Source: Candidatus Poseidonia sp.
GTDB lineage: Archaea > Thermoplasmatota > Poseidoniia > Poseidoniales > Poseidoniaceae
Length of the DNA stretch: 64,000 nucleotides
Assembly: GCA_016778305.1 (NCBI GenBank)
Contig: JADHPT010000006.1
Span: 1-64,000 of the forward strand
Reading direction: 5' to 3'
The notes beneath the pieces were generated by a model. It was given only the letters and a program-made list of their open reading frames with translations. It made no database searches and was not told where the DNA came from. Within the stretch, counting starts at the first letter, position 1. The number at the start of each line of letters is the position of its first letter. The position numbers and the translations under genes are program-made. Shown here piece by piece: positions 45,988 to 54,805 of this stretch.

Positions 45988-47436
45988 TCAGGGCTGACGA
46001 ATACAGATGTTGGTTAATTCTGAAAAGAAGTCCATAGACCATGTTCCCCCTTCACGTCCAACGCCAGATTGTTTGACACCTCCGAAGGGTGTGCGGAGGT
46101 CTCGATTGAGCCAAGTATTCACCCATACGATGCCGCTTTCGATATTCTTCGCAAATGCATGACCTCGTTCAATATCCGCGGTCCAAACAGATCCCGCTAA
46201 TCCATAATCAGTAGCGTTGGCCATGGCAATCGCCTCCTCATCTGTCGCAAAGGAATGAACCGTGACAACGGGGCCAAATATTTCCTCAGTAGCAGTACGT
46301 GATGAGGTTGAGAGGTTGGCAAAGACCGTTGGACGCAAAAATGCGCCCTCTTCGGGCATGTTGGCAACCGGTGCGTGACTGCTCGTGCCACCGGTGAGGA
46401 TGTCTCCGCCTTCTTCGAGGCCTAAGTTGATGTACGCCTCTACCTTCTTGCGATGATCCATGGAGATCACTGAACCCATTTGCGTTGCTTCATCCATGGG
46501 GTCGCCCACATTCAACGCGCTCACCTTTGCGGTAAATGAATGGATAAACTCGTCATAGATGCCTTCGTGAACCAAGACACGTGAACCACATAAACAGACT
46601 TGACCTGAATTGGTAAACGATGCTCGAACGATGTCGTCCATGATGGTTTCAAGGGGCGCATCATCGAGCAGAATGGTGGCGTTTTTCCCGCCAAGTTCCA
46701 AGGACAATTTTTTGAACATAGGGGCGGCTGTAGCGGCAACGATTTTTCCCGTGGACGTGCCTCCAGTAAACGATATTCCACCGATGGACGGGTGTTCAAC
46801 AATCGCTTGACCTACTTCGGGTCCGTAGCCATTGACGAGGTTGAAGACACCTTTTGGCAATCCGAGTTCATCAAGCGTTTCCGCAAGGAGGTGTGCGGTG
46901 AGAGGTGTTAACTCTGAAGGTTTTGCAACGATGGTATTGCCCATCAACAAGGCCGGGGCGACCTTCCATGTCAGGAGATACAAGGGGAGATTCCACGGTG
47001 TGATGAGGCCAACACATCCCACTGGTTTGCGATGCACGTGATTGACGGCGCCGTTTGCCGAAAAGGTCGGGACTTCATCATCACCGCCCATGGTTGCGAA
47101 GAATCGGAAATTACTGACGGAGCGATTTGCATCCACGCGTCGGGCAAGGGAGATGGGCTTTCCAGTGTCCAGTGATTCCAAGTGGGCGATCGCTTCTGAT
47201 TTTGCTTCGAGAGCATCGGCGATGGAATGCAGCCACTTCACCCGTTGTTCAAGAGTGGTAGCACTCCATGCCTTCGACGCTTTGAGGGCTGCTTGGGTTG
47301 CTGCTTCGACATCATCTCCGTTTGAACGGGCCACCTGAGCAATTATTTCCCCCGTTGCGGGGTTGATGGTCGCGAGGGTTCTTCCTGATTGTGATGCAAC
47401 GAATTGGCCGTCAATGTAATTGAGAATTGGATTCAA
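45988..47436 (-). CDS. aldehyde dehydrogenase, ALDH8 / 2-aminomuconate semialdehyde dehydrogenase-like
   Basis: A 482-residue NAD-dependent ALDH with the catalytic Cys in SGQVCLCGSRV and the Glu in LSLELGGKNATI. The region VGLITPWNLPLYLLTWKVAPAL and the general pattern match ALDH8A1/AmnC-type enzymes that oxidise 2-aminomuconate 6-semialdehyde to 2-aminomuconate. The ORF-track ATG (47463) lies deep in the previous gene. A TTG at 47436 has GGAGGTG five bases upstream and overlaps the asparaginase stop (TTGA), giving the family N-terminus NPILNYIDGQFV, so I use TTG. Together with the AmnAB-D genes it covers consecutive steps of one pathway. Confidence 0.88.
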   Translation of the reverse strand: MNPILNYIDGQFVASQSGRTLATINPATGEIIAQVARSNGDDVEAATQAALKASKAWSATTLEQRVKWLHSIADALEAKSEAIAHLESLDTGKPISLARRVDANRSVSNFRFFATMGGDDEVPTFSANGAVNHVHRKPVGCVGLITPWNLPLYLLTWKVAPALLMGNTIVAKPSELTPLTAHLLAETLDELGLPKGVFNLVNGYGPEVGQAIVEHPSIGGISFTGGTSTGKIVAATAAPMFKKLSLELGGKNATILLDDAPLETIMDDIVRASFTNSGQVCLCGSRVLVHEGIYDEFIHSFTAKVSALNVGDPMDEATQMGSVISMDHRKKVEAYINLGLEEGGDILTGGTSSHAPVANMPEEGAFLRPTVFANLSTSSRTATEEIFGPVVTVHSFATDEEAIAMANATDYGLAGSVWTADIERGHAFAKNIESGIVWVNTWLNRDLRTPFGGVKQSGVGREGGTWSMDFFSELTNICIRQP

Positions 47437-48554
47437 TCCTGCACCTCCACTTCGAAGTGCCATCGGTCTTGATCAGGGTCCCATTCGTCCCAAGTAGGGA
47501 CGGTTTCCAAAATTTCAATGTAGCGTTCTGGGACGATGCCAGGGACAATGAATGCCTTTTGACGATGCAGCGGATATGGATTTCTTAATTTGATTCCCAA
47601 GACGCCCAAGAGGGCGCGTGCCACGTACCAAGTGGCTTGTGAATTCCATCCGTGTGCAATTTTGACAACGATGCCCAAACCCTTGGGATAGTCTGGGTGT
47701 TCAATCGCCATCCCCAACAGGCCGTCTGCGCCTTCCTTGGCGATGACTCTACCTTCGCCTGCTTTGAGAATTGTTGAATCCAGACGATTGAATCCACCGA
47801 CGAGATCAGGATGTCGAACCATTGCCTCCCAAATCCAATCGTCGTCTTTGTCACGAACCAATCCGGCGTAAATTTGAGCGAGTTCAGACACGGTATTGGA
47901 GACCGTTGGCAAACCGCACCCGTCCTTGGCCACACGAAGCGGCGTCCAATCGTTGCCCAAGTAGGTCCTCAATTGTTCCATGTAAGCGTGAAAAACCTCG
48001 TGGTTTGGAAGGGTGTAGCCCGCACGCGTCCAGCCTTTCCTGCGACAACCTCGCAAAATGGCAGCGTGTTCTCCAGAGCAGGTGTGATACCAACGACGAG
48101 GTCGTCGGACTTGCCGTCCAAATTGAATCAAGGGCACGTCAAGTGGTGTGAGCATCAACGGCCATTCTGCCTCTGCGAGCAAGGATTGCGCAGCAGCCAC
48201 GTGTTCTGTATCTCCGTTGTGGGATGCGACGGCGATGGACTTTTGTTCCCATGAACAATCTTCCAACTCTTCGGTAAATGCCTTGAGCATGAAGGGTTTC
48301 ATCATCGAGCGGCCATAACAGAGGACGTTGCCCCCAAATGAATGGATGACTTCATCCCCGTGTGCCCAGGCAACAGCCCCGTGGATGGTGGTCTCAGATA
48401 CACCGTTTCGGCGGTAATCGACCAGGGGTTCCCAATCGACTTCACGGCCGGTTGGAATTCCCTCCACCCGTTCACCGAGCGGTGATGTGGGATACATGGC
48501 AGAGCCGGGCTTTCCGGGTTCTACTGCAGAAAATGTATCGTGGTTAACGCCCAT
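47433..48554 (-). CDS. asparaginase II family (PF06089-like) amidohydrolase
   Basis: A 373-residue protein of the AnsA/thermolabile asparaginase family, unrelated to the type I/II enzymes. Motifs: GRSMMKPFMLKAF, VASHNGDTEHV, CSGEHAAILRGCR, KDGCGLPT and VIAKEGADGLLG, with the invariant Ser, Lys and Cys positions of the family. It may hydrolyse asparagine or another amide; in this neighbourhood an aromatic or amino-acid amide is possible. ATG 48554 is chosen because AAGGAGGT lies six bases upstream; the ATG at 48560 overlaps the upstream stop. Confidence 0.85.
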   Translation of the reverse strand: MGVNHDTFSAVEPGKPGSAMYPTSPLGERVEGIPTGREVDWEPLVDYRRNGVSETTIHGAVAWAHGDEVIHSFGGNVLCYGRSMMKPFMLKAFTEELEDCSWEQKSIAVASHNGDTEHVAAAQSLLAEAEWPLMLTPLDVPLIQFGRQVRRPRRWYHTCSGEHAAILRGCRRKGWTRAGYTLPNHEVFHAYMEQLRTYLGNDWTPLRVAKDGCGLPTVSNTVSELAQIYAGLVRDKDDDWIWEAMVRHPDLVGGFNRLDSTILKAGEGRVIAKEGADGLLGMAIEHPDYPKGLGIVVKIAHGWNSQATWYVARALLGVLGIKLRNPYPLHRQKAFIVPGIVPERYIEILETVPTWDEWDPDQDRWHFEVEVQD

Positions 48555-48556
48555 GC

Positions 48557-49807
48557 TCATACCTCCTTAAGCAATTTTTCAACCTGCGGTACAACCTCTT
48601 CCATGTAAGCGGTCATGTTACGACAAACTCTGGCAGAATCGTGGTTGAAGAAATCAAACCAGGCCATGATGCGGTCGTTGGGGTGAAACCGTTCAACCAT
48701 TTGTTGAGCTACTTCTTCGACATTTCCAATCAATGCATTGTTGGCAGCCTTGGTGACTTTGTCCGGGTCAATGGTTCCTTCGAGTGCGTTCCAATATGCA
48801 CCCAGAGCGATGTCAGCTTCTCGATGTGCCGCTGCTGATTGTTCTTCAGCGCTCAATCCATCTTCTGCATTGAGGAAGACAAAACTCGTTCTGGGCATGT
48901 CGCCTCTGACCCACGACCCACCGCTTGGATGAAAGACTTCAGCCATCCGTTCGTGGGTTGCATCGATCACTTCTGGTGATGTGATTGAGAGATTGAATAC
49001 CTTGACGGGTAAAATGGAATTGACAAAGGTTTGAGCCCTCGGGTCGTGGGTACCCGCAACGAGTTGCAGCAACTCTTTGCGGAATTCAGTTGGAATGATT
49101 TTCAAATCTTCAAAGACATAGCGATGAGGAATGGTGATTGAATCGGGGCGTTCACGAAGTGCCTCAAATTCGATTGCTGCCTCTTGAACAGCGGCCCAGT
49201 CTTCATCGCTTCTGAAAGATTCTCGTGTGAGGACAGTATCTCTGATCTGTGTTGAGTTGATGGTGTCGCCACGTAGCAAGCGGAGAAATATTTCGGCGGC
49301 TTCCATGAATATTTGACCACGAAGAGCAGGCCATGCTGCTTCCTCGATAGCGTTGCGCGGAACAATCCCGTAGGGACGAGCCATGAATTCAAAGCGACCC
49401 GCTGAAAAACCAACGTGCAGACGTCGCTTTTCAGAAGGATCAAGTCCGTGAAGCGTCAACAGGTTGGCCATTCGTTCGGCCTGAGCGATGGGACCTCCCG
49501 AGGCGAGAATGGATACGACGGCACTCCCTATTTCGATGGAATTTGTGCGCCGAAAAGACTCGAGGGCCAATTGAGGGAAGTCTGTGCACAATCCGACTTC
49601 ACCCTGCCAATGAGGTACTACTGGTCTTGAATTCGATTTTTGAGTTTCAGTTGAAAGGTGGGCTTGTGCAATCCATCCCACACCGAATCCAAGTTTGTCA
49701 GCACAGGCCAATTGTTCAAAGTAATTGTTGAGCATGACCGATTCGCTTGGAATGTGCCCATCACCATCAGGTGTCTGGGAAATGGAAAAGAAAATGTCAT
49801 GCTCCAT
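48557..49807 (-). CDS. luciferase-like (LLM) flavin-dependent monooxygenase
   Basis: A 416-residue TIM-barrel oxidoreductase of the bacterial luciferase superfamily. Conserved features: ACADKLGFGVGWIAQAHL, IEIGSAVVSILASGGPIAQAERMANLL and HVGFSAGRFEFM. The family uses reduced FMN or F420. The length is above the usual 330-380, with extra segments around residues 180-230. In the catabolic block it could supply the hydroxylation or N/C-oxidation step preceding ring cleavage (inference). The GTG start at 49813 in the ORF track is replaced by ATG 49807. It overlaps the start of the asparaginase region. Confidence 0.82.
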   Translation of the reverse strand: MEHDIFFSISQTPDGDGHIPSESVMLNNYFEQLACADKLGFGVGWIAQAHLSTETQKSNSRPVVPHWQGEVGLCTDFPQLALESFRRTNSIEIGSAVVSILASGGPIAQAERMANLLTLHGLDPSEKRRLHVGFSAGRFEFMARPYGIVPRNAIEEAAWPALRGQIFMEAAEIFLRLLRGDTINSTQIRDTVLTRESFRSDEDWAAVQEAAIEFEALRERPDSITIPHRYVFEDLKIIPTEFRKELLQLVAGTHDPRAQTFVNSILPVKVFNLSITSPEVIDATHERMAEVFHPSGGSWVRGDMPRTSFVFLNAEDGLSAEEQSAAAHREADIALGAYWNALEGTIDPDKVTKAANNALIGNVEEVAQQMVERFHPNDRIMAWFDFFNHDSARVCRNMTAYMEEVVPQVEKLLKEV

Positions 49808-49860
49808 TTTCACTCACTGCTCCTGTCCATGACGCCTTGGCACATAATCCGTATGGCGTG

Positions 49861-50709
49861 TCAGTTCGTCTCCTTATTACCCTTAGGGGCGTTATTGAGG
49901 GTCGTTAAGTCGTGAATTCGTTGGCGGACTTGAGCAGGGGCTGGGACATTCGCAGCGATGAATGCATGCAGGCTGTCTGAGAGAACCAACATAGCCGATT
50001 CATAGTCTTCCTGAATCTCAGCGATGTCTGCCAGTCCCCATCGGGCCACGAGTTGCCCCGTGATGCTTTCAAGCCCGTTGGCTCGGTCCAGTGAATCGTT
50101 GTACAGGTCTTGGGCTGTATTGAATTCACCAAGAGTGGCTTGGCAGTGAGCAAGTTCAGCAACAGCTTCCATTTGACCAACTTCATCACGGAGTCGCGTC
50201 AGAAGTTCAAGTCGCTCGGTTCCAATGGCAATCGCAGTATCGTAGTCATGTTGGCGCTTTGCCACGGTCATCAAGAGGGCTAATCCGTAGGTGGTACCCT
50301 CCATGTCGTTGCGAGACTCTCGCAGACGTAGGGCACGTTGAGCAGAAGTCCTCGCTTCATCCAAATTATCCTCAGCAAGTTGAACCAGCGCGATGTAGTG
50401 GTGAACGGCAGCAGCCAATCCAGCCCCGTCTTCCATATCCTCTGCCTCTTCTGCGAGTTGAAGGAAACTCTTCACGGAGGCGGTAATCAATTTCAGACTT
50501 TCAAAGCGAGCCCATCCACGTTCACTGTCGTTTTGGGCAACGGTCATGGCGTGATTTAGAAGTCGTTCAACGAGGGCTTCATCGTCCAATTCGTTGGCCA
50601 AGGGGATGAGGCGTAGAGCGAGCGATGTGTTGATGTGATCCATCGAACTTCCATCGGTGAGCATGGAAAGCACTTGGCGTGCGCGCTCGGGAGTAACATC
50701 GCTCTGCAT
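49861..50709 (-). CDS. TPR-like helical repeat protein
   Basis: A 282-residue soluble protein made of helix pairs with TPR-like spacing: LAAAVHHYIALVQLAEDNLDEARTSA, EAVAELAHCQATLGEFNTAQDLY, LVARWGLADIAEIQEDYESAM. The N-terminal third (MQSDVTPERARQVLSML) is less regular. It likely acts as a protein-protein scaffold. The ATG has GAGGTGA shortly before it, starting just after the SDR stop codon, so the two are co-translated. Confidence 0.75.
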   Translation of the reverse strand: MQSDVTPERARQVLSMLTDGSSMDHINTSLALRLIPLANELDDEALVERLLNHAMTVAQNDSERGWARFESLKLITASVKSFLQLAEEAEDMEDGAGLAAAVHHYIALVQLAEDNLDEARTSAQRALRLRESRNDMEGTTYGLALLMTVAKRQHDYDTAIAIGTERLELLTRLRDEVGQMEAVAELAHCQATLGEFNTAQDLYNDSLDRANGLESITGQLVARWGLADIAEIQEDYESAMLVLSDSLHAFIAANVPAPAQVRQRIHDLTTLNNAPKGNKETN

Positions 50710-50718
50710 TGTATCACC

Positions 50719-51534
50719 TCAAATCGAACGGAGACGACCACCGTCAACAGCGAGGCTGACGCCACGGATACCTCCCGATGCTGGGAGGCAAAGGTAGGTG
50801 ACAGCACTGGCGGTTTCCAACGGATCGATCAGGCGACCGATGGGAACCTGGCCCAACCAACCCTCTCGAACTGCAGCAGCAGATTTCCCTGTCCGTTCCT
50901 GAATGGATGCAGACAGGTTACCGAGGCGTTCGGTATTGGTGAAGCCGGGAAGAACGTTGTTGATGGTGATGCAGGGCGCCAATTCGTTGGAGAGCGATTT
51001 CGCCCACGATGCCATGGCACCTCGAAGGGTGTTGGAAAGGCCAATGTTTGGGATCGGTTCTTTGACAGACGTTGAGATGATTTGAATAATCCTGCCAAAT
51101 CCTTCGCCCTCCATACCGGGCACAGCGGCCTTCACGAGGGTGTGGGCAGCATGCAAGTGGCGCTTGAAGGGCGCCTCAAAGTCTTCAACCATGTTCTCCA
51201 TCAAAGGTCCACCGGGAGGGCCCCCTGCGTTGTTGATGAGCACGTGAACCGGCCCGAGTGTTTCCACAGCTGATGCAAAGGCTGATTCCAAGCCGTCGGT
51301 CTCTTCGAGATCGAGCATCAAGGCTTGATGCCTCCCGGAACCCAATTCTCCTAATTCATCGCACAAGGCTGTCAAAACAGCGCCATTTCGTGAGCACACC
51401 GTAATGTCGGCTCCCGCTTTGGCCAGCATTTTTGCTATTGCTTCACCAATACCTTTGCTCGCGCCGCACACAAATGCGTGCTTGCCTTTCAGAGCAGTCG
51501 GTACAAATGGGTAGTCGCTACCGAGCAGGTCCAT
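50719..51534 (-). CDS. short-chain dehydrogenase/reductase, atypical subfamily
   Basis: A 271-residue SDR with the Rossmann motif FVCGASKGIGEAIAKMLA and the NNAGGPPGGP active-site loop. The catalytic region keeps the Ser (IISTSVKEPIPN) but has LSNTLRGAM where YxxxK is expected, a feature of a 3-oxoacyl-ACP-reductase-like subfamily with this SVKxPIPN-LSN-LR signature. It has an N-terminal extension of about 15 residues. It could act on an intermediate of the aromatic/amide catabolism encoded around it. It is upstream of the TPR gene by 9 bases. Confidence 0.82.
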   Translation of the reverse strand: MDLLGSDYPFVPTALKGKHAFVCGASKGIGEAIAKMLAKAGADITVCSRNGAVLTALCDELGELGSGRHQALMLDLEETDGLESAFASAVETLGPVHVLINNAGGPPGGPLMENMVEDFEAPFKRHLHAAHTLVKAAVPGMEGEGFGRIIQIISTSVKEPIPNIGLSNTLRGAMASWAKSLSNELAPCITINNVLPGFTNTERLGNLSASIQERTGKSAAAVREGWLGQVPIGRLIDPLETASAVTYLCLPASGGIRGVSLAVDGGRLRSI

Positions 51535-51613
51535 GCTCTGCGGAGGTGGCCACAGGTCATAGGCGTTGGGTTCTCACTCCAAGAGGTTGGCTTTGCGTCT
51601 CGTGGATTTTTCT

Positions 51614-52405
51614 TCATAACCAATCGAGGATGGCGTTCAGTTGAACCAACCAATCATCGGAGGCGACATCGATGATGTCGTAGTGATTTCCTGGAAGCCA
51701 AACTTTCTGAACATCACAGCCTTTTGCTTTCATGACACGTGCATATGTCTCAGATTGCTCAATGGGAACGTCATCGTCAGCCTCGCCGTGGAATAACAAG
51801 ACCGAGGTTGCAGGTGGGTGGTTGACTGGATTCAGTTGCTCCCAAATCGTCGATGCTTCCTCGGGGGAGGCTCCTATCCAACATCGGACAGCATCTCCGT
51901 CGTCGGATAACCGTGCGCGGTCCGCCCCGATGAGGTCGGTAAGCGGGGCTTGAGCAATTGATAGCCATGGTTTTCGCTCTGCTTTGGCACTCATTAGCAA
52001 GGCCAATTGTCCACCAGCAGAATGGCCCATGACCATGGAGCGAGTGATGTCGATGCCAGGTAAGAGGGCGAGTTGACCCCAGGCTCTCATGACGTCAGAG
52101 AGTGTGTCCATCCAAACGCCCTCGTTGCCTCTTGACCAACGCTTGAATTCAATATTCCAGGCCGCAACTCCTGCTTCGGCAAGGTCTTGGGCGATGGGCT
52201 GCATCAAATCAAGACCGTATTCCTCTTTCCAAAAGCCACCGTGAATGAGCATGATGCAAGGTATGCCCTGGTCCTTTTGAAAGGCTGAAGGATCGTCTGG
52301 CATGTACAGGTCAGCGAATTGCCATGGCTGTGCACCCCATTGCATCCGATCAACGGCCATGTTCAGTTCATGCAGCGTTGGCCTATCACGCTTGTGATAT
52401 TTCAT
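51614..52405 (-). CDS. alpha/beta hydrolase, kynurenine formamidase/esterase-like
   Basis: A 263-residue enzyme. The oxyanion motif HGGFWKEEY is the HGGxW type seen in kynurenine formamidases and BD-FAE esterases. The nucleophile elbow is MGHSAGGQLALL, with Ser intact. The Asp is in HGEADDDVPIEQS and the His in LPGNHYDIID, so the triad is complete. It probably hydrolyses an arylformamide or ester. It is the most upstream gene of the leftward catabolic block, 80 bases before the SDR gene. Arylformamidase would fit tryptophan-derived substrates, but no other kynurenine-pathway gene is present. Confidence 0.8.
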   Translation of the reverse strand: MKYHKRDRPTLHELNMAVDRMQWGAQPWQFADLYMPDDPSAFQKDQGIPCIMLIHGGFWKEEYGLDLMQPIAQDLAEAGVAAWNIEFKRWSRGNEGVWMDTLSDVMRAWGQLALLPGIDITRSMVMGHSAGGQLALLMSAKAERKPWLSIAQAPLTDLIGADRARLSDDGDAVRCWIGASPEEASTIWEQLNPVNHPPATSVLLFHGEADDDVPIEQSETYARVMKAKGCDVQKVWLPGNHYDIIDVASDDWLVQLNAILDWL

Positions 52406-52516
52406 GCAGGCGAAGGGCTTTCAAACGATATTCCGTAGCCGGAACGTGCCAGACTTCAGCGACGTCAGGGTTTCTGATGGCAAAAGTCATGCTGAATGCT
52501 CAAGGTTGGATTCTTG

Positions 52517-53203
52517 ATGAAGGACAAACAACAAGCCATCATCGCCCTGATTCTGGTAGGCCTTGCTCCTACCGCCTCTATCCTCGCCTCATTTGGTTCA
52601 GGCAATGGATTGGCCGGTCAAATCGCCTGGTTTGGGAGTAAAGTGTGGATGTTAGGTCTGCCAATGCTGTGGCACCTTTCCATCGATAAGAAAGCCTTGT
52701 CCTGGTCCAAGCCAACTCAAGGTGGAATTGCGATGGCAACCGGCATGGGGCTTGTGTTTTCCGTTGTGATGGTTCTTGCATGGTTCTTGGTTGGAGAATC
52801 ACGGGTCGACAAGGATGAATTCCGTACTACACTCGAACCCTTCGGGCTCACTGTGGCCAGCACGTACATCGCAGCAGCCGTCTTCTGGACGCTTGGAAAT
52901 TCTGTTCTTGAGGAATATGTTTTTCGATGGTTCTTAGTTGAAAAAGGCGAAGTTCTCTTCGGCCCTGGTTGGACAACAATTTTACTTTCAGCAGCCATCT
53001 TTGTCCTTCATCACTTCTTTGCGCTTTGGTTCTTGGGATTCTCGCTTTCAGCGAATCTTCTTGCATGTGCAGGCCTCTTCATTGGCGGGGCTGCCTTCAG
53101 TTGGCTTTACGTACGCTACCGTAGCATCTGGATTCCGTACATCACGCACGCTCTGTGTGATATCGTGGTATTCGGCGTGGGCTATATGCTCCTCTTCAAC
53201 TGA
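52517..53203 (+). CDS. CPBP-family intramembrane metalloprotease (CAAX protease-like)
   Basis: A 228-residue membrane protein with about six to seven helices. The three CPBP motifs are present: EEYVFRW near residue 139, FVLHHF near 162 and HALCDIVVF near 212, giving the Glu/His metal-binding residues. Members cleave prenylated or other membrane substrates, or act in stress or bacteriocin immunity; the substrate here is unknown. ATG 52517 (with GGTTGGA upstream) replaces the earlier ORF-track start 52496. It diverges from the hydrolase gene. Confidence 0.82.
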   Translation: MKDKQQAIIALILVGLAPTASILASFGSGNGLAGQIAWFGSKVWMLGLPMLWHLSIDKKALSWSKPTQGGIAMATGMGLVFSVVMVLAWFLVGESRVDKDEFRTTLEPFGLTVASTYIAAAVFWTLGNSVLEEYVFRWFLVEKGEVLFGPGWTTILLSAAIFVLHHFFALWFLGFSLSANLLACAGLFIGGAAFSWLYVRYRSIWIPYITHALCDIVVFGVGYMLLFN

Positions 53204-53235
53204 GCGGACCCATTCCACGCTGCTAGGATGTTTGT

Positions 53236-54642
53236 TCAGGGGCTCACGCGACGTCGGTCCCGTGGGAAGAGAACCGTTTCTCGAACGTTCTTTGCTCCCG
53301 TAAGTTTCATCAAAATACGTTCAACGCCAAGTCCCCATCCAGCGTGTGGAGGGACGCCATGGCGGAATCCTGCAACATAGAATTCGAATTCTTCAGGGTC
53401 CAATTCCATGTCCTTGAGATTTTCAACGAGGACGTCCATTCTATGTTCACGTTGTCCACCTGATGTCAGTTCATCCCTTCCGAAATTCAGGTCAAATCCG
53501 CGACTAAGTTGCTTTCCAGTTGACCCTCGTTCGCCCTCGACATGATGGATGTAGAAGGGTTTGAGGTCCATTGGCCAGCGAGGAAGGAAGTAGAATTGCG
53601 GCAAGTCTTCAGCGAGCAGGTCTGAATTTTCTGCGTCGATATCGTCGCCCCATTCGATGCTGCCACCTTTTGCTTTGATGGTTGCAATGGCATCGCAATA
53701 CGAGAGTCTTGGGAATGGGAGTTCAGGAACAATGACCTCAATGGGCTCTTCTTCCTGAGTGGCTCGGTAGGCGTTGATCGTATCGATGTGGGCCATGCAA
53801 GCATCGTCTTGTGAAACCGACTTCCAAATGTGATGAATCATCCTTTCGAGAACGCCCATGACGTCATCATCGTTCGCCCATGAACACTCGATGTCAAAGG
53901 ATATGAATTCGTTGAGGTGACGGTATGTATCGTGCTTTTCTGCTCGGAATGCAGGCCCTACTTCGAAGACTCGTTCCAATCCACCTGACATGCAGAGTTG
54001 CTTGTACAATTGTGGGGATTGATTGAGGAATGCAGGGGTTTCAAAGTACATCATTGGGAAGAGGTCCGTGCCTCCTTCGGTTGCCGTTGCAACAATCTTT
54101 GGAGTGTGGGTTTCAAAGAATCCTTCTGCGATCAACGCTTCTCTTCCGTACTGCAGAACCTTGCCTCGGAGGCGGAACATGGCGTTCACCTGGGCTCTTC
54201 GAAGGTCGAGGAATCGGTTGTCCAATCGGGTGTCAAGTGCGACATGAACGGTATCGGTAACGCCGAGGGGAAGCGGTGCTTCTGCACGTGCTATGACGGT
54301 CACGGAAGTGGCTACGACTTCGTAAGCGGGAGGTGGGGTTGGCTCTCCTTCTTTGGTCTTGGGAGGTCGCTTTTGAGATACAGTACCGGTGAACTGCAAG
54401 GTTGATTCTCGTGTCATACGCTGAACCATATCAAGTGCTTCATCCCCAACGTTGTCGCCTTTCAGAAAGACTTGTGTTGTCCCCGTTCCGTCCCGAAGGT
54501 CAACAAAGCAGATGGCTCCTTTTCCACGGTTTGCTTCCATGAAGCCAGCGATGGTGACTTCTTGGTCGATTAAATCGGCACCTAAGCGTTGGATTTCGCC
54601 CATGGTGTGCGTCCTGTAGGCGGTAGGGTGCCAAGTGGTCAT
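53236..54642 (-). CDS. aspS: aspartyl-tRNA synthetase, archaeal type
   Basis: A 468-residue class IIb synthetase without the bacterial GAD insertion. The OB-fold anticodon domain is at about 10-140 (a long Pro-rich segment near residues 100-120 is unusual). The catalytic core has motif 2 [15 protein letters not shown] and motif 3 [20 protein letters not shown] also fits. The position that is Trp in archaeal discriminating enzymes (VAGWVW) reads AGFMEA, so whether it also charges tRNA-Asn is unclear. The track start at 54753 adds 37 residues; ATG 54642 is the family start. Confidence 0.92.
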   Translation of the reverse strand: MTTWHPTAYRTHTMGEIQRLGADLIDQEVTIAGFMEANRGKGAICFVDLRDGTGTTQVFLKGDNVGDEALDMVQRMTRESTLQFTGTVSQKRPPKTKEGEPTPPPAYEVVATSVTVIARAEAPLPLGVTDTVHVALDTRLDNRFLDLRRAQVNAMFRLRGKVLQYGREALIAEGFFETHTPKIVATATEGGTDLFPMMYFETPAFLNQSPQLYKQLCMSGGLERVFEVGPAFRAEKHDTYRHLNEFISFDIECSWANDDDVMGVLERMIHHIWKSVSQDDACMAHIDTINAYRATQEEEPIEVIVPELPFPRLSYCDAIATIKAKGGSIEWGDDIDAENSDLLAEDLPQFYFLPRWPMDLKPFYIHHVEGERGSTGKQLSRGFDLNFGRDELTSGGQREHRMDVLVENLKDMELDPEEFEFYVAGFRHGVPPHAGWGLGVERILMKLTGAKNVRETVLFPRDRRRVSP

Positions 54643-54805
54643 GGCCGTGGGGTCACGGTGGAGAACATGAAGGATTCGCTGCCTTCTGCTCCTCCTTGTG
54701 ACGTGAATGCTCACTTGGCTCGCCCGATGCTGATGGGTCGTGGATGATTCCATCTTGTGGCCAATTGTCCCGAAATCTCTTGAACGGTGTCCTGTTGGTT
54801 AGTCC

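Noticed and set aside
41445-52405. Complete kynurenine pathway
   Set aside because: A formamidase-like hydrolase and ALDH8-like enzyme are present, but tryptophan dioxygenase, kynurenine monooxygenase, kynureninase, HAAO and ACMSD are not in the window.
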